Origin: Effrenium voratum
Taxonomy: Eukaryota > Sar > Dinophyceae > Suessiales > Symbiodiniaceae
DNA length: 64,000 bases
Assembly (NCBI GenBank): GCA_963377175.1
Contig: CAUJNA010001496.1
Span: 1 to 64,000 of the forward strand
Direction of reading: 5' to 3'
Part shown: piece by piece, positions 22,901 to 33,100 of the stretch
Numbering within the stretch: the stretch's first letter is position 1
How the letters are laid out: each line of letters opens with the position of its first letter
Notes under the pieces: generated by a model
What the model was told of the DNA's origin: nothing
Database searches by the model: none
Seen by the model: only the letters and a program-made list of their open reading frames with translations
Translations under genes and position numbers: made by a program

Positions 22901-24653
22901 TTTCTCACCCGAGCGCTTCATCTTCTGCAGCACCTGCATGCCAGGAAGGTCGAAGTCGATGGCCCCCTCACCAATCATCGCCTGCACCAGCACAAGTCTC
23001 TGCACGTACTGAAAAGCACACTTGTAAAGGCTCTTGCGCGGGCCGAGGTGATGCGGGTCCTCCCCGCTCAAGAGCCAACCGGTCACGGTTGCCTCCACAA
23101 CGCCATCGGACACCATAGCGCAAAACTTCCTTATGTGCACAACCATGGCACTATATATGGCACTGGAAACAACATGGGCTGAACATATATAGTTCAAACG
23201 GTCAAAAAGTCAGCCTAGTAAAACCGAGCGTCTCAGTCAGCCCGGGGGGCGTGTCAAGCGCCCGGATGCCCTTTTCCAAGGCAGCCTTCATGTTGCTCAT
23301 GCAGGCCTCGACCCTTGGCAAGAACCCAGTGGCCTTTTGCAAAGCGAGCTGCTCCACATTGACAATGGCAGGAACCTTTGAGGCGGCGCCTTTCTTGACT
23401 TGTGGCGTGCGCCCACCTGATCCAGCGGATGCGCCGGCGCCACCTCCCCGATTGCGACCCACTCGTTGCAAAGGAACAGCCCCATCATCATCGAAAGAAA
23501 GCGACAATCGAGGAGCGCTTGTTGTGGCCGTCAGGAAACTTGCGTCAGCCTGTGGTTCCTGGGGGGGAACTGTAAGTGAGAGTGAGCCATCGCTGGGGCC
23601 CGCTGGCAACATTGCAAACAAAAATGGAAACTATAGAAACTTGAGAAGCAAAACCAAGCCGAGTCCTCTTGGGCAAATCGTTCCGCAACAGCTTGCCGAA
23701 AGGATGCTGCGGGGTGTCTGGCCGATGCCTCCTGGGTTGTGGTTTCATCACGGGCCCGCACTTGCTGTCTCCTCTTGTTCTCCTCCATAATCACATGAAC
23801 CCGAGTAAATGTTTCTTCTTTGCGGCTCTTGGGATTGAAGAGCACCTTCTCTGATTTGTTCACAGAGGGGTCACCTATAAGGCGGTGCCATTCTGACAGG
23901 GCTTCGGCTTCTGAGAGGTTGAAAGGAGGAGCCAGTTGTTTCTTGTGCCGCACAAACTCTCCCATCAGCACCACCTCCTGCATATCCACCCTGGATTTCC
24001 TCAACGAGACCGCGTGGGAAAGCACGTCAAACTGTGCGGCCTTTCCCTGCGTGGCCTTCTTGTCCCTGAAAGCACGGACCGTCTGAATCCACACGTCATG
24101 GTCATTCTTCTTCATTTCCTCAGTTGGGACCAGCTGCACAAAGGGCCTGGGCCTGGAAATAAAAAGGTAACTGTTGGAACCATTTACTTGACTGAAGAGT
24201 TCAAAATGATGGCCTTGGACAAGTAAGTTTCTGTCATCCTCTCCATGGTCCCCTGCGTTTTGCAAGCGGCATCAAAGGCCCGTTTGGCGTAGCCGTCCTC
24301 CACACAGAAGTTCCTCGCAAGGTGCAGTCTGGCCGCACGGTCTTGCTCCTGACAGCCAACTTGGACGACCAACTCAGGATCTTTTTGTGGAGCCCAGTGG
24401 GTCAACAATTACTCAACAGAACATTTAGCCACACAATGACCACACAATACTCACAGAAAAAATGGTCCTGCTTCGTCAGCGGCTTCTTGCAGATCTCGCA
24501 TGATCCTGTTGATGCCTCAGCATCAGGCGCCGCTCCTACAAGCTCATCCTGAGCCTCATGAGCAGCCATGGCCATGGCAGCAAGGCAAGCGCTGATTCCA
24601 AGTGCATGTGGTGCTGCTATGCCAGTTCTGCCTTGTCCGCCTGCTAGAGCCAT
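19910..24653 (-). CDS. Multi-exon host nuclear protein with N-terminal zinc motif and basic C-terminal tail
   Basis: Intron-containing gene. Exon 1 (24653-24455) starts at ATG and carries CEICKKPLTKQDHFF, then a GTGAGT donor. Exon 2 (24380-24188) ends at a GTAAAT donor. Exon 3 starts at 24152 after a TTTATTTCCAG acceptor. The frame is kept across all three. Later exons are placed from open frames: ~24152-23660, ~23600-23215, ~23164-22850, ~22750-22310, ~22222-21610, 21197-~20460. Then come a Gln/Ala-rich region (~20430-20800), a (KA)n segment near 20070, and a last exon ending KKRPRKRK and TGA at 19910. Those basic tails suggest nuclear localisation. One frame change near 20460 needs an extra intron or is an indel. 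Function unknown. Confidence 0.55.
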
Positions 24654-25019
24654 GTCATCATGTCCAAGTTGCCCGCCCTGCTAGAGCCAATCGCAATCGG
24701 TCTCATAATCTCAACTCAACTCAAATGTCACCAGTTCAAACTGATTCAGGTCATCAGCACCCATGCGTCTGTCAGGCCAACAATTCGGATCAAGGTGAGC
24801 AAATTTCGATTCACCAAGTTTTGCACAATTCCGCGTATCACCGTCAATGCCAATTCTTGTCTGGCAATGCGCTGGAGCTCCAGCGCGAGCACAACCCACG
24901 AGTGACTCTTGGGTTCTTATTGTGGGGAGTGGGGAGGCATGGGCATTTCAATGCATGTGATGGTCGCTGTCGTTCGCTGGGCAATGCTGGCGCTTCAAAA
25001 AGGAGCCTGCGCAAACAGT

Positions 25020-27170
25020 CTAATCTGAACAGTCTTCGGGGGCACCCAGCCCGTCGTCTTCAATGGGTCCAACGGGCTGAAGGTTGCAGAGCACAAATCC
25101 TACGAAAGACCCTGCACATGCTACGTGAAACGCATTGCCTGCCATGCGTGTCAAGGCATGTTGACCTACATCGGCACAGACCGGGGCCACTGGCAAACCA
25201 GACGCCTGCACTTGGGGGTCAAATACGGGAACGCCCTGCGCTGCAAGAAGTTCTTGCGCAAGCAGCAGGCGTCCTTGCTGCGTTGACCAAATCACAGACT
25301 TGGTCAACAAACATGGAGCAAAATGCCCTGCGCGCCCGCTGAACTCGACGTTCTGTGTCAAGTTGATGAGGACTTCCCGGCCACTATTTACCATCTTGGC
25401 AATCCGCTCATTGGTGTGGTACTGTTCCAGCCTCACCTGAGTCAGCAGTCAGTCACAACTAAATCGCGGTCTATCCGATATCCAAGTCCCTGTAAGGTAA
25501 AGTGAAAGAGGGGCTACCCCTCACAAACCTAAGAAGCTTCATCTAGCCGGAATTTGCCACACAAAGCAAAAACAAAACCAAATGAAAAGTCGGGGCGACA
25601 CAACTCTGTGACATGAGAAAAGCACAAGTGCCACGCGCGCCAGGATGCTTTGAGCGAGGCCGGGAGCAGATCATAGAACGTGCCCTGCAGCATCTGGCGG
25701 GAGCACAAACGTTTCCGCTCAGCTTCCACCTCGGCGCGGCTGCGAACCCGTGGAATGTTGTATTCACTCAACCCCCCCCCCCCCGCAAAATAAATAAAGG
25801 GAACACAATTGTAGTTGCAAGCGCAAGGCGCCACATCATCTGGGGCACAAAGCAGCTGACCCCCATCAAAATCAGGCGCCCTATCAAGGATCTTGATGTC
25901 CTCAATGGTTCGGACCAGCTCCATGTCCAGCCTGATGCACGCGGTGTACCTCCTTGTACGTTGGATCGGGAACCCCCGCTCAGTGGGCCGCTGGATCATT
26001 GAATGCACCCGGTAGCCAGGGAGAAACTTCTCCAGGATTGACGCCCTGAAGTTTCTCGTGCACTCATGAAAGTACACATGTGGGCGCTTCCTCCGGATTA
26101 GTTGCAACTCCACCGCAAACGGAAGCACAGTCTTGCCCGCCAATGACAGCACCTGCGACATCGATGACCAATCCTGGCAAGAGGTCCCGGCCATGTAGAT
26201 GAGCAAAGGGTCCGTCAGCTTTGCCACCCCCGTCACCTGTGCCACACGCTCGCTGTCGGTCTGCAAGAGAGCGGCCGGGAACACATCGCACTTTTTCGAG
26301 TGATGCTTGCAACAAGTCGCCTGCTCCACAAAAAGGTTCTCAAATGCATCCATGCGGGCCATGAGCTTGTCCAGCAAAGTGCTCCCCAGTTGGTTAATGA
26401 CCTTCTTGATATCATCCTTCGTCTGCGGGGCATCGCCGGGTGCATCACTACACGCGGCAGCCCGTTGCTTGCCACGCACCGGCTGGGGCATCTTGGGCAT
26501 GGCCTTGTACTTGGCGATGAGCGGCTTCAACTCCAGGCTCGAGGTGTCCATGACTTTCAGCACAGCCACGCGCGCGTCCAGCGTCAGCAACTGCAGCAAA
26601 TCAGGGAACACATGCAGGGCGCCGTCCTCATTTGAGCACAGCACTCGCTGGCAGTTCTTGTCGATGTCAACCGAATGGCCAACGATTCCTCGGACCCAAC
26701 CCGGGCAAAGATCTGGCGCTCGGTCAGACACGGCTGCCTCAAGCATCGCCTTGCTGTGCTCCATGCCCCCCATACCACCTTGGACAAAGAACAAACACAC
26801 GGGGGAGCAGGGGGCTGGCTGTCGGTTGAAATCAATAAGAACAACCAAGCAAAGCGACAAAAAAGAGGGAACAAACAAATCATCAATCAAAACTGCCTGG
26901 TCACTGTATTGCGACATCCAAACCGCGTTGTGTGTGTTTCGCAGCAGGGTGGACACGGCCGCCTGACCGTAGTTTGCCTCGCACTGCTCTACCAGCCAAA
27001 AGTTCCAGCGGAAGGATTCAACCATATTGGGCGACAAAGCCTGCCCCGCGCCAGACGGCGCCCGTTTCCTAAGTGGCTCTCGCTTTGGTCTGCCCACCAA
27101 TGTCGCAGTCCGCAAACATGTCGTCCACACGGAATCTGGCATCGCCTGGCGCAACCATTCATGTGGCAAG
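25020..27170 (-). CDS. C5-cytosine DNA methyltransferase-like host protein (several exons)
   Basis: The main open stretch (27170-25529) reads through at least two introns. One lies between MSQYS (GTGACC donor) and GGMGGMEHSK; another lies after GGQLLCAPDD. The domain carries AGTSCQDWSSMSQ (catalytic Cys loop, usually PCQ), then VYFHECTRNF (ENV-like Glu) and IQRTRRYTAC (QxRxR motif). The exon at about 25436-25030 ends ALTRMAGNAFHVACAG, matching the GNS motif X that closes the fold. The sequence before the domain is Lys/Met-rich with no recognised fold. Cys, Glu and Arg are kept, so activity is possible. The 5' end is undefined: the frame meets the 11-bp array at 27.2 kb, and the viral element lies just beyond. 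Confidence 0.6.
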
Positions 27171-27215
27171 GGTGGAATCGAACCGCCAAGTCAGACACCA
27201 GTTGGGGACCAGTCG

Positions 27216-27468
27216 TCGCGGACCTGTCGCGGACCCGTCGCGGACCTGTCGCGGACCTGTCGCGGACCTGTCGCGGACCTGTCGCGGACCCGTCGCGGAC
27301 CTGTCGCGGACCCGTCGCGGACCTGTCGCGGACCCGTCGCGGACCTGTCGCGGACCTGTCGCGGACCCGTCGCGGACCCGTCGCGGACCTGTCGCGGACC
27401 TGTCGCGGACCCGTCGCGGACCCGTCGCGGACCCGTCGCGGACCTGTCGCGGACCTGTCGCGGACCTG
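27216..27468. repeat. 11-bp tandem array, 23 units of TCGCGGACCYG
   Basis: Twenty-three consecutive 11-base units are identical except for a C/T alternation at one position. Because 11 is not a multiple of 3, all six frames are open or nearly so with an 11-residue period. The single-unit sequence 'tgtcgcggacc' also occurs at the end of both direct copies of the neighbouring ~175-bp repeat (27,636 and 49,978), so array and repeat are related. Confidence 0.95.
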
Positions 27469-27477
27469 TTGGGAAAC

Positions 27478-27653
27478 ATTCGGGGGGGTTGTGGTGCCCA
27501 TACCAGTACCAGTCTGGATAAAGGAATTCGACAAATGCTGCCCGAGGACATCAAAACACAGATCAAATGGAAAAACACAAAATGAAACGGAAAATTGAAA
27601 AAAACACGTAAAAACCTGACGATCAGTAGGGGATCTGTCGCGGACCATGGTTC
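27478..27653 (+). repeat. ~175-bp host repeat, copy 1 (left flank of viral element)
   Basis: Starts with 'ttcggggggg', runs through 'gtggtgcccatacc', 'gataaaggaattcgacaa' and 'cctgacgatcagtagggg' and ends in 'cgcggaccatggttc' plus the G-run that meets the element. A direct copy follows the element at 49831-49997 and an inverted partial copy lies at 50093-50206. Confidence 0.9.
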
Positions 27654-27664
27654 GGGGGGGGGGG

Positions 27665-28608
27665 AAAAAATGTAGAAAAGGCTGATTCTAGGGGGTGGGG
27701 GGTAGATGGTTGCCTGTTCTGTTTTTTATTTCACATTTCAACACGTGTACCACCTTATCCGTTTTTGAAAGGCTGATTTTGGGGGCATGAAATAACGATA
27801 TGGATGTGGTAACGAATTGATGATTTGGTCCCCTGTCTCGTTCCAGATTTCAACTTTTAGTTTTATTGATTGAAAGAGGATAGGACTTTCTGTGGTTTCA
27901 CGGGTTGGCTTTTGGGCGGTTGTTGTGGTTTGTCATTTAATGAAATGTTTATAGATTAAAAGTTCACTATAATTATAACATATAACAATATAAATGATAT
28001 AATTATGGTTTAGTTATGAATTACACAGGTTCATCAACAATTAGTTTAAACCTTATGTTTTGTACTCCTCCAAAATTCATTCTACTTCTTTCATCATCAA
28101 TACATCTGTATATTGTTTGATGTGCCTCTATCATTACTTCGGTTATATTATCTATGGTTATATTATCTACAAAATCATCACTATGAAAATGAAAACTAAA
28201 AGTGTTAAAATGGTTGTCTTCATAATTGAAATGATGAAACCTTACAAACATATTTACCTCAACTATTATCACTGCTTCATAACCGTTATCGGTTTCAATA
28301 CCATCTAACAAACAATCTAAGCTTTCATTTTCATTAAAAACTATATCTTTGATGCTTTCAATGCTTAAAGGTATATTTCTTGAAATGTAATACTTAATTA
28401 TGTGTCTCTTGAAATCATCGCCATCTTCAACAGTATAGCGCTTTGTCTTTCTTTTTGTTTCAGTTCTTTTAAATTTATATCGCTGCTGTATTATCTTTAA
28501 TGTCTCAATATGATTATGTTTTATATTCAAATACTCAGGTTCCCCTAATTTATATGAAATTATATTTTTTAATATATCAACAGGTAAGTTAGTCCATTTC
28601 TCACTCAT
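27665..28608 (+). repeat. Left terminal inverted repeat
   Basis: It pairs with 48844-49821. The outer ~800 bp are nearly identical, with only scattered single-base changes and small indels near the tip. Identity falls in the last ~130 bp, which encode the N-termini of the two TIR genes. The non-coding outer part (27665-28020) contains no other gene. Confidence 0.9.
28021..28608 (-). CDS. TIR-encoded protein, F-box-like N-terminus (left copy)
   Basis: 195 residues. The N-terminal segment LPVDILKNIISYKLGEPEYL has the LP-[DE]-I-...-I-S-Y pattern of an F-box-like helix pair. The same pattern recurs in 48844-49464 and 44121-44570, so the element carries a family of three. The C-terminal ~120 residues are rich in aromatic and acidic residues (FHHFNYEDNHFNTFSFHFHS) and almost identical to the right-end copy. 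A promoter-like motif lies 26 bases upstream. A role in host ubiquitin machinery is speculation; the rest of the protein matches nothing I know. Confidence 0.8.
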   Translation of the reverse strand: MSEKWTNLPVDILKNIISYKLGEPEYLNIKHNHIETLKIIQQRYKFKRTETKRKTKRYTVEDGDDFKRHIIKYYISRNIPLSIESIKDIVFNENESLDCLLDGIETDNGYEAVIIVEVNMFVRFHHFNYEDNHFNTFSFHFHSDDFVDNITIDNITEVMIEAHQTIYRCIDDERSRMNFGGVQNIRFKLIVDEPV

Positions 28609-28633
28609 TGTCTCTTATTATATTATATTATTT

Positions 28634-28650
28634 TTTCTTTAAGTAGTTTT
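28634..28650 (-). promoter_or_regulatory. Promoter-like motif AAAACTACTTAAAGAAA
   Basis: On the minus strand this lies 26 bases before the ATG of the left TIR gene, and an A+T-only 'ataatataatata' stretch follows it. The same motif precedes five other genes in the element. Upstream of it is 'aacccccagcta', resembling the C-rich block that precedes other copies. Confidence 0.7.
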
Positions 28651-28748
28651 TAGCTGGGGGTTTCAGGTTTCATTTAAATGCAGTGTTAGATTATAAAACT
28701 TTGTTGTAATCATATTATAGTTATAGAATAATATGAATAAACCTATTT

Positions 28749-29174
28749 TCAGTGTTTCCAGTCTCCTATGTTGTTCCAAGAACTGCTTAAGATGTTTCTG
28801 ATATTATACCAGATTAAGTTAACGTCATAATCTTTCATTGGTGCTCTTTGTTGTTGTATTAAATAACGCAACACTGATATCAAAGTATAATAATTAAAAT
28901 GCATTGTTGTCATTCCTCCTCTTTCGTTAATACTATTACCATTATGTTTAACGAGTTCTTCTTTCATTATGTTTTCGTAAATCTCTTTTATCCATTGATG
29001 ATTTTGTTCTCCATACTCGGCGAACATATCTAGATATATATCTTCCATTGTTTTATCGTTTTTAATTATTTCAATGACTTGTTTATATGATGGATAGGGA
29101 TTATCCTTAATGAAACTCAATATTATCTGTCTATCCTGTTCCAGCTCTTTTTCTGTCACTCCTATCATTGGCAT
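28749..29174 (-). CDS. Hypothetical protein, 141 aa
   Basis: Highly charged, mostly helical protein with a KEY-type helix-rich N-terminal half (DRQIILSFIKDNPYPSYKQV) and an aromatic C-terminal half ending SSSWNNIGDWKH. No motif or family was recognised. It is the second gene of the left arm, in line with the TIR gene, and has a variant of the promoter motif 28 bases before its ATG. Confidence 0.75.
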   Translation of the reverse strand: MPMIGVTEKELEQDRQIILSFIKDNPYPSYKQVIEIIKNDKTMEDIYLDMFAEYGEQNHQWIKEIYENIMKEELVKHNGNSINERGGMTTMHFNYYTLISVLRYLIQQQRAPMKDYDVNLIWYNIRNILSSSWNNIGDWKH

Positions 29175-29201
29175 TTCACTTCTTAATATTATAAGTTAAT
29201 A

Positions 29202-29216
29202 TTTCTTTAAGTCTTT
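29202..29216 (-). promoter_or_regulatory. Promoter-like motif, variant
   Basis: The minus strand reads AAAGACTTAAAGAAA, 28 bases upstream of the 141-aa gene. It keeps the ACTTAAAGAAA core of the element-wide motif. Confidence 0.55.
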
Positions 29217-29390
29217 CTATTTTTAGATGAGACATTCGTTTTTCATGTTGGTATTATGGAAAGTTGAACCCCGCCCCAGGAGTAAATCACATTGTGATTA
29301 CAAATCCCAATTTTGAGGATTTCAACCCTTCAACCACAAGGATTTGAAAATCCCACATCACAGGAACTGAAATCCCAAATCTCGGGATTT

Positions 29391-29420
29391 GAAATCCCGA
29401 ATCCCGGGATTCGGGATTTC
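29391..29420. repeat. 30-bp perfect palindrome in a larger inverted repeat
   Basis: GAAATCCCGAATCCC is followed directly by its exact reverse complement. Flanking segments extend the symmetry: 'ggaactga' at about 29372 pairs with 'tcagttcc' at 29420-29427. Several further copies of the words 'aaatccc' and 'gggattt' lie in 29300-29390. It sits in the ~300-bp gap between the GIY-YIG gene and the 141-aa gene and is GC-richer than the element. Confidence 0.9.
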
Positions 29421-29433
29421 TCAGTTCCACTAA

Positions 29434-29464
29434 TAATTCTACTAATTTCATACTAATAGAATTA
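29434..29464 (-). terminator. AT-rich hairpin after the GIY-YIG gene
   Basis: TAATTCTA pairs with TAGAATTA around a 15-base loop, 18 bases beyond the stop codon of the minus-strand GIY-YIG gene. It is one of several hairpins at gene ends in this element; a 3'-end function is inferred. Confidence 0.4.
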
Positions 29465-29481
29465 CTTAGATACTGATATGT

Positions 29482-30069
29482 TTAATTATATTCATTATTT
29501 TCATTATCATTTGATTTATTTGGTTGACACATCTTAGTCTTTTGATGTCTGCTTAATTTGCTTTTGCGACCTACTGCTCCACAGACTTCGCACACTACAT
29601 TCTGCTTGTTTTGTTCAAGAATTTGTTCTCTATTCATTTGGTAATATTCTTTTCTATGTTGTTTATGTTCTTCTTTATTGTTTTGATACCATTCTTTCAT
29701 TCCGTTCTTTATTTTCTCTTGGTTAAGTGGATTATACATTTCTTTGTATTCTTTTGGCGTTCTACCTGCCACACAACGATTAACACATTCTGTATTTTGG
29801 ATATGATAACCTTCTCGTCGAAGTAGTTGCTCTTTACTATCACACGGGTAGTGCTCAATGAGTTCTATCTTACAGTTCTCAACACCGTATTCGTCAAACA
29901 ACACTCTAGAATTTGAATGTTTGTTTCGCCCGTGCCTTTCATTGAAATAATATTTCTGCCTATGTCTTGCCATCCTTTGGCTTAGTTCCTCACACGTGCT
30001 TCCTACATAACACTTTTCATAACCAACATCAACTATTTTGTAAATTTTACCGTTCTTATATCTTTCCAT
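29482..30069 (-). CDS. GIY-YIG endonuclease with C-terminal zinc finger
   Basis: 195 residues. Residues 7-12 GKIYKI and 21-25 YVGST form the GIY and YIG elements. Arg32 and Glu86 (in RREGYHI) occupy the conserved catalytic Arg and metal-binding Glu positions. Residues ~115-155 are a charged, helical linker of the NUMOD/coiled type. Residues ~160-181 hold CEVCGAVGRKSKLSRHQKTK-MC, a C2HC finger similar to the one in the 103-aa gene at 34000-34311. It is predicted to cut double-stranded DNA, perhaps in element homing or resolution of replication intermediates. Such nucleases are frequent cargo in Polintons and giant viruses. Confidence 0.9.
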   Translation of the reverse strand: MERYKNGKIYKIVDVGYEKCYVGSTCEELSQRMARHRQKYYFNERHGRNKHSNSRVLFDEYGVENCKIELIEHYPCDSKEQLLRREGYHIQNTECVNRCVAGRTPKEYKEMYNPLNQEKIKNGMKEWYQNNKEEHKQHRKEYYQMNREQILEQNKQNVVCEVCGAVGRKSKLSRHQKTKMCQPNKSNDNENNEYN

Positions 30070-30103
30070 ATCTGTTAATATCTTTAAAAATCTTTTCTTT
30101 AAT

Positions 30104-33100
30104 TCATTTTATCCTGAAATGACCATAGGGCAAAGAATTAAAAGCATCAAAATAATGTCTTTTATTCTCGAAATTACTTAGACTTTGTTTAACCTGAGAC
30201 ATCGAATAAATCTGATGAGTGCGACTCCTGATGAAGTTGTAGGTGATTTCGTGTTTTTTGTTTTGATAAAGTGATTCCTCATAGTTTTGATATGTTAATT
30301 CCTTTTTAACCTTATGTTTAACAACACCTTTAGATTTCTTATGTTCTTCTTCTTCACCGTGGATTGTGAAAGCGTATGACTTTGGTTTGAGTGCTATAAA
30401 CTTTGTAATTATCTTTGAAGAGCATTCATCTTTGTACATTCCTAAGACCTTCTTATTTGTTGTGTCATGGCATGGATGTTCAACAGGATAATCACTAAAA
30501 TCCATATGTTGCTTGATACCTTGAAAATCCTTGTAGACATCATCAGTGAAGGTTTGAATTACATAACTGTCAGTATCTGTATATATCAATTTGATATTTT
30601 CGTTGTATTTCTTTTTCAACACACCATAGTAAAACTCATACATATGTAATTTACTCAAATCTAAAATTGTCATTCCTAAGAATATGGGTTTATCCAATTT
30701 CAAGACCGACTTTGTCTTTTCCACTCCTACCAGATTTTCATTTATGATAAATCTATTTTTGAATGTTGGATTATTCACACATTTTTCATACCTAACATCA
30801 TTATCTACCAGTTCAAAATCCATATGTTTTCTTTTGTCTTCCATAGTTTTTCCATACACTGCGTTATTCATTAATTTAAACAAATCCTTCTCAAAGTCGC
30901 TCTTCGCTTCTTTCCTTTTGCCTGTGTTGAAGTCAATCCACGGTTTCAACCAAGCCCTCTGTTGAAATTTTATTATCCTATGAACCTTGGTGAGTTTCAT
31001 ACCCATTTTTAGATAATACTGTAAAGTCTTGATATAAACAACATATTTTTCTTTATCTTTCAAATTTAATATTAACTTGCTGGTTTTCTCATCCTTCGGT
31101 TCTTTGTTTCCATAGTAGATTTTGTAGATTTCCTTTTGATAGTCTGACAACATATTAGCATTGACATTCATTATTTCCGGTGCTAGTGGATAGTCCGAAT
31201 GGTAGTCGTGTAGTGTTTCTGGATATTCCAAATCAACTTCCATAATATAACCATACTCATCTTTTTCATCCCACTTTTCAATGTTAGGTGTTTTCTTTGT
31301 CCATTTGATGTTCTTTAAAGGCAATTTTTGAGACATCGCCAGACCATACAGATTGTTAGCATCTAAGTAATTGATATAACTTGACGGTTTACTTTCATCA
31401 AAGGCTTCATCCATATACTTATTGTTTGCCTCAGCCAGTTTATGACTGACCTGACACATACCTCCTCTCATTCCCTGTTCAACCATCTCATACATTTCTT
31501 TATCGTGCAACTGCTCAATTTCAACACCAGTTTTCAACAACATAGCTTCCCAAGCGAAGTTAGGAAGCGTATAATAATGAGCGGGGTCCAAACCGTAGTA
31601 TTCCATACATAAGTCTCTAAAGTTTTCAAAAACATCAGTCAATAATAAAACATCGGTTCTCAAATACAAATCGTGATATTGTCCTAATGTTCTAATACCG
31701 AAGTGTTTCCAAACCTTTTGTGCCCTTTCATAATCTTTGTCGTTGACATGTTCCTCACTTAATTTACTGTAGAACGCTTCTTTTGATGGTAAGTTTCTTT
31801 CAGTAAATCTGTCAAAACTATCAAAATAGTCATAAGGATAAATCCCCTTGTCAGTCAACAAGTCCAAATCTTCATCGGTTTTAACATATGGATTTCTAAC
31901 ACTGTATCTAAAATTGTTCTTCCAGTTCTCACGCCTTTTATCATCTTCATACTTACTCAACTTTACCAACTTATCCAACGAAGACGATAAGAAGCTAAAA
32001 CTGTCCTTGAAACAAAGGTTTTTAAAACCAAAGGTTATGAACTTCTCGCTGTTCTGTGCGATGCAATCGATTTTAGCATTCTTGCTCAGTTCGTGTGCCT
32101 TGTTGATGATTAAGTGAGCGTCATAGTTTTTAAGGTTATGAAGAAAGACTGGTATTTTATAATATCTCATACTGAAAGCAAGATTACAATCATCATGAGC
32201 ACAACCTCTATATTTACCTGTAAAATGGCAATGGTCTCTAACTTTTTTATCCCCTTCCTGAAAGCCCTTTCCACAAACGAAACACTTAGTAGCAGTGTCA
32301 AAATCTGTTTTATCGTCCTCAGTCATGATTATCTCTTTCACTTCCTTCATTTTCTTTATTACATCATCTCTGACTTCATTCATTTTCTCAACGAACTTAT
32401 CCATACAATCTTCGCCTCTGTATAAATAGGGCTCACTGCTTCCAGTGATGGCATTGACTACATTAATCATAAAACCACAAGGACGATGATTTTGATATGA
32501 TGTGGTTGTCGCTTTTGTCGATTTGCTTTTAACATCAATGGGTACTGTTAGACATTCAAAGTCTGCATATATGACATAAGGCGCTTTCAGTTTCTTAAAA
32601 TGATTCTTAAATTCAATCGTAGCTCCTACCTCTGGCATTTCTATTTGTTGTCCTTCAACCGCTAGACAACCCTGTTCTTCGTGTTGTTTTAATAACTCTT
32701 CTGACTTGAAACCGTGTGAGCATGTCCTACAGTGATACTTTGGTCTGCCTGTTTTGTTGGTTTGGCTACCCATCAATTTGTTATAGTTCTTGATGTAGAC
32801 ATAGTGTGAGTTACCATTTTCTCCAGTCAGCTTTATTAAATCAATCTTTTGCTGTGCTTGGGAGTTGTTGCTTCTTTTGTATAATAAAATTGTTTTACTA
32901 TTGGTATCAGGATTGATGTAATAAACATTGACCGATATGTGTTTGTTCTGTTCTTCAAATTGTTCAATCTCATCATTGCCTACAGGAAAGTTTATATTGT
33001 CCCACTTGATGAAACTATCATTAACATATTTTTTATAATGATACATATCACAGGGATGGTCTTTTTTGTATATCTCATAAAAACCACATTGAACGGAATA

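Noticed and set aside
27170..27215. T-loop-like 'ggttcgattcc' on the minus strand, suggesting a tRNA
   Set aside because: No matching acceptor stem, D-arm or anticodon arm can be built upstream; the region 5' of it is the 11-bp array.
27216..27468. Possible CRISPR-like array
   Set aside because: The 11-bp units are contiguous with no spacers; it is a plain tandem repeat.
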